64,000 nt of DNA from Burkholderia cenocepacia (GCF_900446215.1 NZ_UAQZ01000003.1:310001-374000), one strand, 5' to 3'; positions 1-12,633 are shown, numbered from the stretch's first letter. The notes: generated from the sequence alone by a model not told the origin. Program-made: numbers and translations.

Positions 1-1083
1 GTGCCGCCGGTGCCGCCGGTCACGAGCGGCGTGGGCGGGCAGGGGATCGTGTCGTCGAACCTGCTGTCGACCCTCGGCGACGAGCTGCTCGACCTGAACA
101 AGTACCCGGGCGAAATGAGCCCGCTCGTGCCGGGCGCCGACCCGGGCGGCATCCAGCCGATCGGCCTCGGGCCGCGCGTGCCGCTGATCATCATCTCGCC
201 GTGGACGAAGGGCGGCTGGGTCTGCTCGGAGACGTTCGACCATACGTCGGTGCTGCGTTTCCTCGAAGCGCGTTTCGGCGTGAAGGAACCGAACATCAGC
301 GCGTGGCGCCGGTCGATCTGCGGCGACCTCACGTCGGCGTTCGACTTCTCCGCGCGCCCCGACACGCGCACGGTGAGCTTCACGGTGCCGCAGCACCTCG
401 CGACGGCCGGCCAGGCGTACCAGGTGCCCGCGCAACAGTCGATGCCGGCGCAGGAGCCGGGCACGCGGCCGGCGCGTGCGCTGCCGTACGAGCTGTTCGT
501 GCACAGCCGCGTGGGCGCGCATGACGACACCGTGTCGCTCGACTTCGCGAACACCGGCGACGCGGGCGCCGCGTTCTACGTGTACGACCGCCGCAACCCG
601 GCGACGCCGCCGCGCCGCTACGCGGTGTCCGCGCGCGACCGCTTCGTCGACACGTGGAGCACGTCGGCCGCGCGCGGCGACTACCATCTCGCGGCCTACG
701 GCCCGAACGGCTATCTGTGCGAGTTCCAGGGCAACACGCGGCTCGCCGCGGACGGCCGCCACGCGAACCCCGAAGCCAAGATCGGCTACGACGTGCGCAA
801 TCGCCACGTGTACCTGCAACTGCGCAACAGCGGGCGCGCGAGCTGCCGCGTGACGGTCGACAACGCGTACAGCCATGCGCATGCACGCACCTACACGCTG
901 GCGCCGGGCGAGCGCATCGAGGCGCACTTCGAGCTGTCGTCGAGCCACGGCTGGTACGATCTGACGATCACCGCGACCACGCTGCGCGGCGGCGACGACA
1001 AGGTCGTGCGCCGCTTCGCGGGCCACGTCGAGACGGGCCGGCCGAGCCACAGTGATCCGGGGCCGGTGAAGCACACGGCCTGA
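1..1083 (+). CDS. plcN: Phosphocholine-specific phospholipase C, C-terminal part (5' end outside window)
   Basis: The reading frame is open from base 1 to a TGA at 1081-1083 and gives 360 residues, about the C-terminal half of the roughly 700-residue secreted non-hemolytic phospholipase C family. These enzymes cut phosphatidylcholine to diacylglycerol and phosphocholine. The first 110 residues carry the end of the catalytic phosphoesterase domain (IIISPWTKGGWVCSETFDHT, followed by a conserved RFLEARFG stretch). The rest looks like the two C-terminal beta-sandwich repeats of this family (around residues 160-245 and 255-345, the second with HVYLQLRNSGRASCRV). The Tat signal and the first metal ligands would lie upstream and cannot be checked. 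It sits beside phosphonate genes, which suits a role in phosphorus acquisition. The family is clear; the choice between plcN and a paralogue is less certain. Confidence 0.9.
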   Translation: MPPVPPVTSGVGGQGIVSSNLLSTLGDELLDLNKYPGEMSPLVPGADPGGIQPIGLGPRVPLIIISPWTKGGWVCSETFDHTSVLRFLEARFGVKEPNISAWRRSICGDLTSAFDFSARPDTRTVSFTVPQHLATAGQAYQVPAQQSMPAQEPGTRPARALPYELFVHSRVGAHDDTVSLDFANTGDAGAAFYVYDRRNPATPPRRYAVSARDRFVDTWSTSAARGDYHLAAYGPNGYLCEFQGNTRLAADGRHANPEAKIGYDVRNRHVYLQLRNSGRASCRVTVDNAYSHAHARTYTLAPGERIEAHFELSSSHGWYDLTITATTLRGGDDKVVRRFAGHVETGRPSHSDPGPVKHTA

Positions 1084-1092
1084 CGGTTGCGC

Positions 1093-1136
1093 AGGGTCGC
1101 GCGAAGCGGGGCGGTTCGCCCGCCGCGCGCGACCCT
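1093..1136 (+). terminator. Stem-loop after the phospholipase C gene
   Basis: An 11-bp perfect stem (1093-1103 with 1126-1136) encloses a GC-rich loop that can fold again. It starts 9 bases after the stop codon. There is no T run, so it may act as a 3' mRNA end stabiliser or a Rho-assisted terminator. Confidence 0.4.
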
Positions 1137-1190
1137 CGCGTGCCGGCCGCATTCCGGCACGCCGGATTGGATTTTGGAAACTGAAAACTG

Positions 1191-1219
1191 TTGACAATAT
1201 GCCGGGCCGAGGGTATACA
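1191..1219 (+). promoter_or_regulatory. Sigma-70 promoter of the GntR regulator gene
   Basis: TTGACA at 1191-1196 is followed after exactly 17 bases by TATACA at 1214-1219, a near-consensus promoter about 60 bases before the start codon. The -10 box overlaps a GTATAC palindrome of the kind bound by FCD-type GntR proteins, so self-regulation is plausible. The 10 bases TGTTGACAAT recur in the phnS/phnA intergenic region. Confidence 0.75.
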
Positions 1220-1278
1220 AGGATCATTCGCCGATATGGCGCCCTCGTTTTCATCCATAGCCCGCTGCCTGCCCGACC

Positions 1279-2004
1279 ATGACTGCCCCGAACGCGCTCA
1301 GCGCCATCGAACTCCTGCAAAGCCAGTCGCTCGCGATGATCGTCCAGGACATGCTCGAGCGCGCGATCGTCTCCGGCGAATACGCGCCGGGCGAAAAGCT
1401 CAACGAAGTCGAGATCGCGACCCGGCTGAACGTGTCGCGCGGCCCGGTGCGCGAAGCGTTCCGCGCGCTCGAACAGGCCGGCCTGCTGCGCAACGAGAAG
1501 AATCGCGGCGTGACCGTGCGCGTCGTGCCGCTGCGCGAGGCCGAGGAAATCTACGAAGTGCGCGCGATGCTCGACGAGTCGGTCGCGCGCGCGCTCGCGA
1601 AGCGTATCTCGCCCGAGACGCTGAAGGTGCTGAAGGGCATCATCCAGTCGATGAAGGACGCCGCGAAGACGCATGACGTCACGCGCTATACCGAGCTGAA
1701 CGTGCAGTTCCACGACGCGATGGTCGTCGGCGTCGGCAATACCCATCTCACCGATACCTACCGGCGGCTCGTGCGCCAGCTCGGCCTGCTGCGCCAGGCG
1801 GCGATCGAGGCCGAGGAGGATGCGATCGCGGTGTCGGCGGCCGAGCACGACAAGATCGTGCAGGCGCTCGCGGCCGGCGACGAGGACAAGGCCGTCGCGC
1901 TCGTGCGCGAGCATGTCGCGCACGGCCTCGCGCGGATGCGCCGTACGCACGAGCAGGGGCTGCCTGCGACGGGCAAGGCGGCGCGGGAGAAGGCCGGCGC
2001 ATAA
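1279..2004 (+). CDS. phnR: GntR/FCD regulator of phosphonate use
   Basis: A 241-residue transcription factor with an N-terminal winged helix (about residues 15-80, containing SGEYAPGEKLNEVEIATRLN and SRGPVREAFRALEQAGL) and an all-helical FCD ligand domain (about 90-225, with metal-binding type motifs ELNVQFHDAM and EHDKIVQAL). This matches the GntR regulators found with 2-aminoethylphosphonate genes in Burkholderia. The ATG at 1279 is the first in frame after a strong promoter. It converges on the FAD oxidoreductase gene, and a shared terminator separates them. The likely targets are its own promoter and the divergent phnS/phnA promoters. The effector is unknown from sequence; AEP or a catabolite is an inference from context. 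Confidence 0.85.
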   Translation: MTAPNALSAIELLQSQSLAMIVQDMLERAIVSGEYAPGEKLNEVEIATRLNVSRGPVREAFRALEQAGLLRNEKNRGVTVRVVPLREAEEIYEVRAMLDESVARALAKRISPETLKVLKGIIQSMKDAAKTHDVTRYTELNVQFHDAMVVGVGNTHLTDTYRRLVRQLGLLRQAAIEAEEDAIAVSAAEHDKIVQALAAGDEDKAVALVREHVAHGLARMRRTHEQGLPATGKAAREKAGA

Positions 2005-2042
2005 AAGCCCGGCAACGCCCGCGGGGGCTGTCGCGCACAGGT

Positions 2043-2070
2043 AAAGGGACGCGTCGCCGCGTCCCTTTTT
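2043..2070. terminator. Bidirectional intrinsic terminator between phnR and the FAD oxidoreductase gene
   Basis: An 11-bp perfect stem (2043-2053 and 2058-2068) has a TCGC loop, an A run on one side and a T run on the other. It serves both converging genes. Confidence 0.85.
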
Positions 2071-2103
2071 CGTTGCGCTTCGGTTCAGCGGATCAACCCG
2101 TCG

Positions 2104-3492
2104 TCACGCCTTGTCGGCCTTCCCCGCCGCGCTCGCAAACTTCGCGAGCCACGTATCGACCGCCGACGGCTGCCGGCTCTCGTCCTCCGCGCGCTCCTTG
2201 CGGCGGATCGCGTTGCGCACGACGTGCGCGCCGACATAGCGGATCGGCTCCGGCGGGAAATGGCCGAGCGGGCCGCGCACGATCGGGCTGCGCGTCCACG
2301 CGTTGTCGAGGCCGAGCACCAGCGACGACAGGATCTGCCCGCCCATGTAGGTCGGCCCGACGCCGTTGCCCGAATAGCCGAAGCCGTAGAACACGTTCGG
2401 CGCGTCGTCGAGGCGGCCGAAGAACGGGAAGCCCGTCACCGAACGATCGGACGGCCCGTTCCAGCTCGCGGTGACCGGCACGCCCGCGAGCGACGGGAAG
2501 AACTCGCGCAGGCTGTGCGTGAGCTGCGCCTCGTACGGCGAGCGGCGGTCGAACACCGGCGCGATGCGGCTGCGCCACGAGAACGTGTTGCCGCCCTTGC
2601 CGAGCATCAGCCGCCCGTCGGCGGTCGTGCGGTAGTAGTAGACGAAGATCCGCGAATCGAGCACCGACACGCCGTCCACGAGCCCGGTCCGCTCGAGCAG
2701 CTCCGGGCATTTCTCGGTGATCACCATGTCGCTCGACACGACCGCGATCGTCCGCTCGAACTGCGGGAAGCGGCTCGCCATCCACGCGTTGATCGCGAAT
2801 ACGAGCTTGCCCGCCGTGACGCTGCCGGACGGCGTGCGCACGACGGCCGGCTGGCCGGGCGTGAAGTCGAGCATCGGCGTGCGCTCGTAGATCCGGATGC
2901 CCATCGCGCGCGCGGCGCGGCGCAGCCCGCGCACGAGCTTGCCCGGATGCACGGTCGCGGCGATCGGCGAGTAGACGCCGTCGAGATTGCGCGCGGAGCC
3001 CGAGCGGCGCGCGACTTCGGCGGGCGGCAGCGGCTCGTAGCTGTGGATGCCGCAGGCGGCGAGCGCGTCGAGCACCGGCGCGAGCGTGCCGACCTGCGCG
3101 CGCGACGTCGCGGTGTACAGCGTGCCGTCGAGCCGCAGTTCCGCATCGATGTCGTGCGCGCGGCAGAAATCGGCGATGTGCTGCACGGCCGCTTCCGACG
3201 CCTTCACGAGCCGGATTGCCTCGGCTTCGCCGAACAGGCGTCGCAGCGTCAGGAACTTCGCGGACCACGTGAGCAGGCAGCCGCCGTTGCGGCCGCTCGC
3301 GCCGGCGCCGCACAGGTCGGCTTCGAGGATCGCGATGTCGAGCGCGGGATGCTGCTGCTTGGCCTGGATCGCGGTCCAGAGGCCCGTGAAGCCGCCGCCG
3401 ACGATGCACACGTCGGCCTGCGTCGCGCCTTGCAGCGCGGGGGCGAGATCGCCGTCGTTGAACAGCGCTTGTTCGATCCAGAAGGGTCGCAT
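2104..3492 (-). CDS. FAD-dependent aminophosphonate oxidoreductase (DAO family)
   Basis: A 462-residue flavoprotein of the D-amino-acid oxidase/glycine oxidase fold. The dinucleotide site is near the N terminus (VCIVGGGFTGLWTA, about residues 28-41), followed by an acidic strand end and the GRNGG flavin contact near residue 70. The C-terminal NVFYGFGYSGNGVGPT stretch (about 372-387) closes over the flavin. The family matches the putative aminophosphonate oxidoreductase that travels with phosphonate genes. As last gene of the phnS-T-U-W operon it probably oxidises the amino group of AEP or an N-substituted AEP, feeding phosphonoacetaldehyde to PhnY. The substrate is inferred from context only. 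The gap to phnW is 95 bases. Confidence 0.85.
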   Translation of the reverse strand: MRPFWIEQALFNDGDLAPALQGATQADVCIVGGGFTGLWTAIQAKQQHPALDIAILEADLCGAGASGRNGGCLLTWSAKFLTLRRLFGEAEAIRLVKASEAAVQHIADFCRAHDIDAELRLDGTLYTATSRAQVGTLAPVLDALAACGIHSYEPLPPAEVARRSGSARNLDGVYSPIAATVHPGKLVRGLRRAARAMGIRIYERTPMLDFTPGQPAVVRTPSGSVTAGKLVFAINAWMASRFPQFERTIAVVSSDMVITEKCPELLERTGLVDGVSVLDSRIFVYYYRTTADGRLMLGKGGNTFSWRSRIAPVFDRRSPYEAQLTHSLREFFPSLAGVPVTASWNGPSDRSVTGFPFFGRLDDAPNVFYGFGYSGNGVGPTYMGGQILSSLVLGLDNAWTRSPIVRGPLGHFPPEPIRYVGAHVVRNAIRRKERAEDESRQPSAVDTWLAKFASAAGKADKA

Positions 3493-3587
3493 CGGAGAGT
3501 CGTCGATAAGGGGCCGTGCGGCGCACGGCCGGGAAAACGGGCGGCCGCCTGCGCCTGCGCACGCGGCCGGGGCATCGCGTCACATCG

Positions 3588-4718
3588 TCATGCCGCCGCT
3601 TCGGCCGACACGCGGCGTACGCCCATCGCGCGCAGCGTGTCGGCGATCGCGGCGACGGCGCCCGGAATCCCGGCCTCGCCGAAATGGCCGATGCAGCCGA
3701 CGCGGAACGTCTCCACTTCGGTCAGCTTGCCCGGATACAGAATGTAGCCGCGCTTTTTGACCTCCTGATAAAACCGCTTGAAGTCGTAGTTCGGATCGTC
3801 CGGCGCATGGAACGTGACGATGATCGGCGCCTGGATCGCCGGATCGAGGAACGGCCGGAAGCCGAGCGCGCGCATCCCGTCGAGCAGCGCGCGGGTGTTG
3901 CGCTGGTAGCGGCCGCCGCGCGCGGCGAGCCCGCCTTCGTCGATGTATTGCGCGACGGCCGCGTCGAGCGCGGCGACCACGTGCGTCGGCGGCGTGAAGC
4001 GCCACTGCGTCGTGCGCTGCATGTAGACCCACTGGTCGTACAGGTCCATCGCGAGCGAGTGGCTGTTGCCTTCGCAGCGTTCGAGCGCGCTGCGCTTGGC
4101 GATCACGAAGCCGAGCCCCGGCACGCCCTCCAGGCATTTGCCGGACGCGGCGATCACCGCGTCGAACGGCGTCGTGCGCGCGTCGATGTCGATCGCGCCG
4201 AACGAGCTCATCGCGTCGACGATCAGCGCACGCCCGTGCTTCGCGACGGCCTGTGCGACGTCGTGCAGCGGGTTCAGCACGCCGGCGCCGGTTTCGCAGT
4301 GCACGAGCGCGACGTGCGTGATCGACGGATCGGCGGCGAGCGCGCGCTCGACGTCGGCCGGATCGACGCGGCGATCCTCGCGGTAGTCGATCGTCGTGAG
4401 CCGGCGGCCGAGCACGCGGCAGATCTTCGCGAGGCGCTGGCAATACGCGCCGTTGTTCGGCACCAGCACGTGGCCGTCGCGCGGCACCAGCGTGCCGATC
4501 GCCGCTTCGACCGAAAACGTGCCGCTGCCTTGCAGCGGTACGCATTCGTGCGTGCCTTCGCCGTGCACGATCTGCAGCAGGCGTTCGCGCAGCCGCGCGG
4601 TGATCGCGTTGAAATCGCCGTCCCACGAGCCCCAGTCGCGCAGCATCGCGTCGCGCGTGCGCTCGGAGGTCGTCAGGGGGCCGGGGGTCAGCAGGATGGG
4701 CTGGGCAGCGAGCGTCAT
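3588..4718 (-). CDS. phnW: 2-aminoethylphosphonate:pyruvate transaminase
   Basis: PhnW is a PLP enzyme that moves the amino group of AEP to pyruvate, giving phosphonoacetaldehyde and alanine. The 376-residue product has the usual family length. It begins [17 protein letters not shown], has the PLP-binding IVDAMSSFG (Asp168) and the Schiff-base lysine in [10 protein letters not shown] (Lys194). The start was set at 4718 because GGAG lies 8 bases upstream and the protein then begins like PhnW homologues. The frame is open much further upstream, but only as a shadow of the permease gene. Its product is handled here by PhnY and PhnA rather than PhnX, which is absent. Confidence 0.95.
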   Translation of the reverse strand: MTLAAQPILLTPGPLTTSERTRDAMLRDWGSWDGDFNAITARLRERLLQIVHGEGTHECVPLQGSGTFSVEAAIGTLVPRDGHVLVPNNGAYCQRLAKICRVLGRRLTTIDYREDRRVDPADVERALAADPSITHVALVHCETGAGVLNPLHDVAQAVAKHGRALIVDAMSSFGAIDIDARTTPFDAVIAASGKCLEGVPGLGFVIAKRSALERCEGNSHSLAMDLYDQWVYMQRTTQWRFTPPTHVVAALDAAVAQYIDEGGLAARGGRYQRNTRALLDGMRALGFRPFLDPAIQAPIIVTFHAPDDPNYDFKRFYQEVKKRGYILYPGKLTEVETFRVGCIGHFGEAGIPGAVAAIADTLRAMGVRRVSAEAAA

Positions 4719-4765
4719 GGTGTCTCCTCGATGAAGTCGGGACGTCACGTGAATGCGGCAGGGAA

Positions 4766-6493
4766 TCAACGGCGATGCGGGTTGCGCCATGCCTGCGTAC
4801 GGCGCAGCAGGCGGTGCGAGATGCAGGCGAACAGCACGCACGCGAACGACGAGGTCGCGAGCACGAGCGTGGCCATCGCGGCGGCCGGGCCCATCTGGCC
4901 CGCGTCGTCGAGGTTCAGGATCGCGACCGACGCGGGCTGCGTGTCCGGCGAGTACAGGAACGCGACGGCCGACACCGTCGTCATCCCGTTGACGAACAGG
5001 TAGCGCGCGATCAGCAGGATCGCGGGCAGGCACACGGGCACCGTTACGCGCAGGAAGGTCTTGTAGAACGGCACCTTCAGCGACGCGGATACCGCCTCGA
5101 ACTCGCTGTCGATCTGCCGGAGCGCGGTGACGGCGGTGAGGTGGCTCGACGCGTAGTAGTGGACGACCGTGACGATCGCGAGCAGCCACAGCGATCCGTA
5201 CAGCCCGTTCAGCGGATTGCCGGGCGCGTTGAACAGGAAGATGTAGCTGATGCCGAGCACGAGCCCCGGCACGCCCATCGGCAGGATCGCGCACAGGCCG
5301 ATGAAGCCGCGCAGCCAGCGTGCGCCGCGGGTCTTCTCGATCAGGTAGGCGCCGCCGAACACGACGATCGTGCCGCCGAGCGCCACCGTCGCGGCCATCC
5401 GCAAGCTGTTCTTGTACGCGTCGAAGATGCCGGCCGCGATCAACCCCATCTCGTAATGCTGCAGCCCGAGCGTCATCTGGTACGGCCAGAACTTCACGAA
5501 CGACGCGAACACCGAGATGCCGACCACCGCGATGAAGAACGCGCACACGAGCGCGCAGTACGCGAGCATCGCGGCGTCGAAGCCGCGCGACGGCTTCGGC
5601 TGGTACGGCGTCGAGCGCGCGCCGAGCTGCGACTGCTGGCGGCGGCGGATGAAGTAGTCGACGCCGAACGCGACGAGCGCCGGGCACAGCAGCATCAGGC
5701 TTACGACCGCGCTGCGGTTGAAATCCTGCAGCCCGATGATCAGCTTGTAGATGTCGGTCGACAGCACGTTGTACGCGCCGCCGATCACGACCGGCACGCC
5801 GAAGTCGTTGATGCACATCGTGAACGCGACCATCGTCGCGCTGATCAGCCCGTACTTCGCGCCGGGCAGCGTGATCGTGAAGAACTTGCGCAGGCGGCCC
5901 GTGCCCATCGCGTCGGCGGCTTCGTAGAGCCGGCCGTCCGCGAGCGACAGCGCGGTGACGAGGATCATCAGCACGTGCGGGAACGACGCGTACACCATGC
6001 TCAGCACGATGCCCGGCAGCCCGTAGATCGAATGGCCGTGCAGCAGCGGCTTCAGCAGCCCCGCATTGCCGAACCAGTAGATGAACGACACGGCCGACAG
6101 CAGCGTCGGCGCGAGCAGCGGCAGCAGCGCGATCGTGCGTGCCGCGTTCTTCAGCGGCATGCACGAGCGTGTCAGCGCATACGCGAACGTGAACGCCATC
6201 GGCACGACGATCATCGTGACGAGCGCGCCGACCGTCAGCGAATGCAGCATCGAGCGCAGCACGCCGCTGTCCTCCAGATACTCGACGAAGTTGTGCGCGC
6301 CGACGAAGCGCCCGTCCGCGTCGACGAAGCATTTCTGCACGACGAGCGCGAGCGGCAGCAGCAGGAACAGCGACATCAGCGCGGCCATCGCGACCAGCGC
6401 GAGCTGCGCGAGGCGATCGTGCCAGTGCGTGAGCTGCCGCACGTCGGCGGGGGCGGACGCGCCGCGGCGGCGCTCGGTCAGGACGGTGCTCAT
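4766..6493 (-). CDS. phnU: 2-AEP ABC transporter, fused two-domain permease
   Basis: A 575-residue inner-membrane protein made of two tandem binding-protein-dependent permease domains (roughly residues 20-280 and 310-570), each with about six membrane helices. This is the layout of the Fe3+/polyamine-type importers and of the PhnU2 subfamily. The cytoplasmic EAA-type loops that dock the ATPase are visible as [20 protein letters not shown] in the first half and [20 protein letters not shown] in the second. An earlier ATG lies 7 codons upstream, but the ATG at 6493 overlaps the stop of the ATPase gene as ATGA, so translational coupling favours it. PhnU is the channel between the binding protein PhnS and the ATPase. 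Confidence 0.9.
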   Translation of the reverse strand: MSTVLTERRRGASAPADVRQLTHWHDRLAQLALVAMAALMSLFLLLPLALVVQKCFVDADGRFVGAHNFVEYLEDSGVLRSMLHSLTVGALVTMIVVPMAFTFAYALTRSCMPLKNAARTIALLPLLAPTLLSAVSFIYWFGNAGLLKPLLHGHSIYGLPGIVLSMVYASFPHVLMILVTALSLADGRLYEAADAMGTGRLRKFFTITLPGAKYGLISATMVAFTMCINDFGVPVVIGGAYNVLSTDIYKLIIGLQDFNRSAVVSLMLLCPALVAFGVDYFIRRRQQSQLGARSTPYQPKPSRGFDAAMLAYCALVCAFFIAVVGISVFASFVKFWPYQMTLGLQHYEMGLIAAGIFDAYKNSLRMAATVALGGTIVVFGGAYLIEKTRGARWLRGFIGLCAILPMGVPGLVLGISYIFLFNAPGNPLNGLYGSLWLLAIVTVVHYYASSHLTAVTALRQIDSEFEAVSASLKVPFYKTFLRVTVPVCLPAILLIARYLFVNGMTTVSAVAFLYSPDTQPASVAILNLDDAGQMGPAAAMATLVLATSSFACVLFACISHRLLRRTQAWRNPHRR

Positions 6494-7572
6494 TGGAGTC
6501 GCTCCTTCGCGCACGGGAACACGCGGACATGCTCGCGATCGAGCGCGAGGTCGATGCGCGCGCCGGCCTGCACGCCGGTGCGGTCGACGTCGTGATACGA
6601 CAGGTCGGCGACGATCTCCTGGCCGTCGAGCCCGTCGATCCGGAAGCTCACGCGGCAGAACGCGCCGAGGAATTCGAGCTTCTCGACGCGGCCGGCCAGC
6701 ACGTTGTCGGCCGTCTCGCCCGGCACGCGGATGCGCAGGTCCTCGGGCCGCACGTAGACCGACACCGCCGCGCCTTGCGCGGTGCCGTGGCGGCAGTCGA
6801 AGCCGATGCCGCCCGCGCGCAGCGTGCCGTCCTGCGCGACCTCGGCGGGAATCGTGTTGACGCGGCCGATGAAGTCCGCGACGAACGGCGATGCCGGCTG
6901 CCGGTAGATTTCGAGCGGCGTGCCGATCTGCTCGATCACGCCGTGGTTCATCACGACGATGCGATCGGCCATCGACAGCGCTTCTTCCTGATCGTGCGTG
7001 ACCATGATCGTCGTCACGCCGAGCCGTTGCTGCAGCGCGCGGATCTCCTGGCGCAGCCGTACGCGCACGCGCGCGTCGAGCGCCGACAGCGGCTCGTCGA
7101 GCAGCAGCAGGCCGGGCGAGGTGGCGAGCGCGCGCGCCAGCGCGATGCGTTGCTGCTGGCCGCCGGACAACTGGCCCGGATGCTTGCGATGGCTGTCGGG
7201 CAAACCGACCAGCGCCAGCAGCGTATGCACGCGCTCGTGGATCGCGTCGCGCTTCATCTTGCGGTTCACGAGCCCGTACGCGACGTTGTCGTACACGGTG
7301 AGGTTCGGGAACAGCGCATACGACTGGAACACGATTCCGTAGTCGCGCAGTTGCGGCGGCAGCCGCGAGATGTCGCGGCCGTCCTGCATGATGTGGCCGG
7401 CGTTCTGTGTCTCGAGCCCCGCGATGATCCGTAGCAGCGTGGTCTTCCCGCAGCCGGACGGCCCGAGGAAACAGATCATCTCGCCCTTCATCACGCTCAG
7501 GTTGATGTCGGTGAGGACCTGCGTGTCGTTGTACCGCTTCTCGATGCGTTCTACGCTCAGATAAGGTGCCAT
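6490..7572 (-). CDS. phnT: 2-AEP ABC transporter, ATP-binding protein
   Basis: A 360-residue ABC ATPase. From the N terminus it shows Walker A GPSGCGKT (residues 37-44), Q-loop [10 protein letters not shown], signature [15 protein letters not shown], Walker [13 protein letters not shown], an H-loop histidine in TIMVTHDQ, and a C-terminal TOBE-like beta domain (about 240-355) as in Fe3+/phosphonate PotA-like ATPases. Two ATGs are possible. The one at 7572 has GGAGG six bases upstream, while the one at 7584 would itself overlap that ribosome site, so 7572 is preferred. A 97-base gap containing a hairpin separates it from phnS, and it overlaps the permease gene by 4 bases. Confidence 0.92.
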   Translation of the reverse strand: MAPYLSVERIEKRYNDTQVLTDINLSVMKGEMICFLGPSGCGKTTLLRIIAGLETQNAGHIMQDGRDISRLPPQLRDYGIVFQSYALFPNLTVYDNVAYGLVNRKMKRDAIHERVHTLLALVGLPDSHRKHPGQLSGGQQQRIALARALATSPGLLLLDEPLSALDARVRVRLRQEIRALQQRLGVTTIMVTHDQEEALSMADRIVVMNHGVIEQIGTPLEIYRQPASPFVADFIGRVNTIPAEVAQDGTLRAGGIGFDCRHGTAQGAAVSVYVRPEDLRIRVPGETADNVLAGRVEKLEFLGAFCRVSFRIDGLDGQEIVADLSYHDVDRTGVQAGARIDLALDREHVRVFPCAKERLQ

Positions 7573-7628
7573 GCGCGCCTCCATGGAGGGGCGGCCCGGG
7601 GGCCGGATTCGACGACGGAAAAAGTGAC

Positions 7629-7655
7629 GCGGGGCGGCGCCCGGCGCGGCCCCGC
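7629..7655 (-). other. Intercistronic hairpin between phnS and phnT
   Basis: A 7-bp stem (7629-7635 with 7649-7655) encloses a self-complementary GC-rich loop just after the phnS stop. Hairpins here are common in importer operons and protect the binding-protein part of the message, which is needed in excess. That role is an inference. Confidence 0.4.
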
Positions 7656-7669
7656 AGCCGGTCGCGGCG

Positions 7670-10173
<2,504 letters not shown>

Positions 10174-10202
10174 TGCACGCGCATCCTTGGGGGGATACAG
10201 TC

Positions 10203-11657
10203 ATGAACGCCATTGCAGCATCGACGGCCGTCCGCGAGATTCGTCGCGAAGCACTGCGAATCGACGGCGAACGGATTCACCGCGACGCGGTGATCGACGT
10301 GCGCAACCCGTACGACGGCGCGCTGGTCGGCACCGTGCCGAAGGCGACGCTCGACGACGTGCGCCGTGCATTCGCGGTCGCGCGTGCGTACCGGCCGACG
10401 CTCACGCGCCACGATCGCGCGGCGATCCTGCGCCGCGCGGCCGACATCGTGCGCTCGCGCACCGCGGAGATCGCGGCGCTGATCACGGCCGAGGCCGGCT
10501 TGTGCATCAAGGATTCGACTTACGAGGCCGGCCGCGTGGCCGACGTGCTCACGTTCGGCGCCGGCGAAGTGCTGAAGGACGACGGGCAGATCTTCTCGTG
10601 CGATCTGACGCCGCACGGCAAGAAGCGCCGCGTGTACACGCAGCGCGATCCGCTGCTCGGCGTGATTTCGGCGATCACGCCGTTCAATCACCCGATGAAC
10701 CAGGTCGCGCACAAGATCGTGCCGTCGGTCGCGACCAACAACCGGATCGTCGTGAAGCCGTCGGAGAAGGTGCCGCTGTCGTGTTATCTGTTCGCGGACA
10801 TCCTGTACGAAGCCGGCCTGCCGCCGCAGATGCTGCAGGTGATCACCGGCGACCCGAAGGAAATCGCCGACGAGCTGATCACGAACCCGGCGATCGACCT
10901 GATCACGTTCACCGGCGGCGTGTCGATCGGCAAGTCGATCGCCGCGCGGATGGGCTACCGGCGCGCGGTGCTCGAACTCGGCGGCAACGATCCGATCATC
11001 GTGATGGAAGATGCCGATCTCGACGAAGCGAGCACGCTCGCGGTGTCGGGCTCGTACAAGAATTCGGGGCAGCGCTGCACGGCGATCAAGCGGATGCTCG
11101 TGCACGAGGCGGTGGCCGATCGCTTCACGGCGCTCGTCGTCGAGAAGACGCGCGCCTGGTCGTACGGCAACCCGTCCGATCCGTCGGTCGACATGGGCAC
11201 GGTGATCGACGAAGCGGCGGCGAAGTTCTGCGAGCAGCAGGTCAACGACGCGATCGCGCGCGGCGCGCGGCTGCTGGTCGGCAACGTGCGCGACGGCGCG
11301 CTGTATTCGCCGACCGTCGTCGATCGCGTGACGCCCGACATGCCGCTGGTCAAGCACGAAACCTTCGGGCCGGTGTCGCCGATCATGCGTTTTCGCGACA
11401 TCGACGAGGCGATCCGGATGTCGAACAGCACCGACTACGCGCTGTCGTCGTCGGTGTGCACGAACCGCTTCGACCACATCACGCGCTTCATCACCGAGCT
11501 GGAAGTCGGCAGCGTGAACGTGCGCGAAGTGCCCGGCTATCGGCTCGAACTGACGCCGTTCGGCGGCGTGAAGGATTCGGGGCTCGGCTACAAGGAGGGC
11601 GTGCAGGAAGCGATGAAGAGCTTCACGAATACGAAGACGTATTCGCTGCCCTGGTAA
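10203..11657 (+). CDS. phnY: Phosphonoacetaldehyde dehydrogenase
   Basis: A 484-residue NAD-dependent aldehyde dehydrogenase. It has the substrate-entry ITPFNHPMNQVAHK stretch, the cofactor-site TFTGG motif, the catalytic glutamate in LELGGNDP (Glu258) and the nucleophile cysteine in NSGQRCTAIKRML (Cys292). Sequence alone says aldehyde dehydrogenase of the PhnY/GapN-like group. The position 29 bases after phnA and opposite phnW makes phosphonoacetaldehyde the expected substrate, converted to phosphonoacetate for PhnA. The ATG at 10203 follows a GGGGGGA ribosome site. A hairpin terminator follows. Confidence 0.92.
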   Translation: MNAIAASTAVREIRREALRIDGERIHRDAVIDVRNPYDGALVGTVPKATLDDVRRAFAVARAYRPTLTRHDRAAILRRAADIVRSRTAEIAALITAEAGLCIKDSTYEAGRVADVLTFGAGEVLKDDGQIFSCDLTPHGKKRRVYTQRDPLLGVISAITPFNHPMNQVAHKIVPSVATNNRIVVKPSEKVPLSCYLFADILYEAGLPPQMLQVITGDPKEIADELITNPAIDLITFTGGVSIGKSIAARMGYRRAVLELGGNDPIIVMEDADLDEASTLAVSGSYKNSGQRCTAIKRMLVHEAVADRFTALVVEKTRAWSYGNPSDPSVDMGTVIDEAAAKFCEQQVNDAIARGARLLVGNVRDGALYSPTVVDRVTPDMPLVKHETFGPVSPIMRFRDIDEAIRMSNSTDYALSSSVCTNRFDHITRFITELEVGSVNVREVPGYRLELTPFGGVKDSGLGYKEGVQEAMKSFTNTKTYSLPW

Positions 11658-11671
11658 GCGGTGTGTAAGAT

Positions 11672-11699
11672 CCCGCGCCGGCCTGGCGGCCGGTGCGGG
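11672..11699 (+). terminator. Terminator of phnA-phnY
   Basis: A 12-bp stem with one G-T pair (11672-11683 and 11688-11699) and a TGGC loop, 14 bases after the phnY stop. Only a weak T stretch follows. Confidence 0.65.
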
Positions 11700-11836
11700 C
11701 GTTATTCGATCGGCTCATATCGTTAGCCGATTTGCGTTTTTGCCGCGCCTCGACGCGTCGGTAGAATTCGCGGACCTCTCGAACGGCGTACGCATGCCGG
11801 CGGGATGATTCTCTCCAATCATTCGGGGTCCGCACC

Positions 11837-12619
11837 ATGAAATTCCTCCGCTCCCTCCTGGTCGTCGCGCTGCTGCAGGCCACCGCGGCCACCAGTGCGC
11901 TGGCTGCCGACGACCTGTCGCAGATCAAGTCGGCCGGCGTGTTCCGCGTCGGCACCGAAGGCACCTACGCGCCGTTCACGTACCACGACGAGACGGGCAA
12001 GCTGACCGGCTTCGACGTCGACATCGCGACCGCGATCGCGCAGCGCCTCGGCGTGAAGCCGCAGTTCGTCGAAGGCAAATGGGACGGGCTGATCGCGGGC
12101 CTCGACGTGAACCGCTACGACGCGGTCGTCAACGAAGTGTCGATCACCGATGCGCGCAAGGCGAAATACGATTTCTCGACGCCGTACATCACGTCGCACG
12201 CGGTGCTGATCGTGCGCGCGGACAACACGACGATCCGCTCGTTCGACGACCTGAAGGGCAAGAAATCCGCGAACACGCTGACTAGCAATTTCGGCAAGCT
12301 CGCGGCCGCGCACGGCGCCGACGTGGTGCCCGTGCAGGGCTTCAACGAATCGATCGACCTGCTGACGTCGGGGCGCGTCGATGCGACGATCAACGATTCG
12401 CTGTCGTACCTCGATTTCCGCAAGCACAAGCCCGACGCGAAACTGAAGATCGCGGCGACCGACCAGACCGGCGCGGGCGACGCGTCCGGCGTACTGCTGC
12501 GCAAGGGCAGCCCGGCGCTGGTGGCCGCGATCGACAAGGCGCTCGCGGACATCAAGGCGGACGGCACCTACGCGAAGATCTCGCAGAAGTACTTCGGCCG
12601 CGACGTGTCGCAGCCGTGA
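11837..12619 (+). CDS. Amino acid (probably cystine) ABC transporter, binding protein
   Basis: A 260-residue periplasmic binding protein of family 3. A signal peptide spans residues 1-24 (basic MKFLR, hydrophobic core, ATSALA before the cut). The mature protein has the ligand-site stretches GTEGTYAPFTY and GFDVDIATAIAQRLG, then KWDGLIAGLDVNRYDAVVNE and KYDFSTPYI. These features resemble the enteric cystine-binding protein FliY/TcyJ (GLEGTYPPFS, KWDGMLASLDSKR, KYDFSTPYT). Cystine is therefore the best guess, not proven. It is the first of three co-directional importer genes, 14 bases before the permease gene. Confidence 0.88.
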   Translation: MKFLRSLLVVALLQATAATSALAADDLSQIKSAGVFRVGTEGTYAPFTYHDETGKLTGFDVDIATAIAQRLGVKPQFVEGKWDGLIAGLDVNRYDAVVNEVSITDARKAKYDFSTPYITSHAVLIVRADNTTIRSFDDLKGKKSANTLTSNFGKLAAAHGADVVPVQGFNESIDLLTSGRVDATINDSLSYLDFRKHKPDAKLKIAATDQTGAGDASGVLLRKGSPALVAAIDKALADIKADGTYAKISQKYFGRDVSQP

Positions 12620-12633
12620 CGCGAGGCTGAACG

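Noticed and set aside
1150..1220. Possible Pho box before phnR
   Set aside because: Only short CTG repeats are present (CTGAAAACTG). The two CTGTCAT-type repeats with proper spacing are missing.
3588..6530. A single 980-residue reading frame covering phnW and the permease region
   Set aside because: Only the last 376 residues are PhnW-like. The upstream part is an alternate frame of the permease gene, kept open by high GC.
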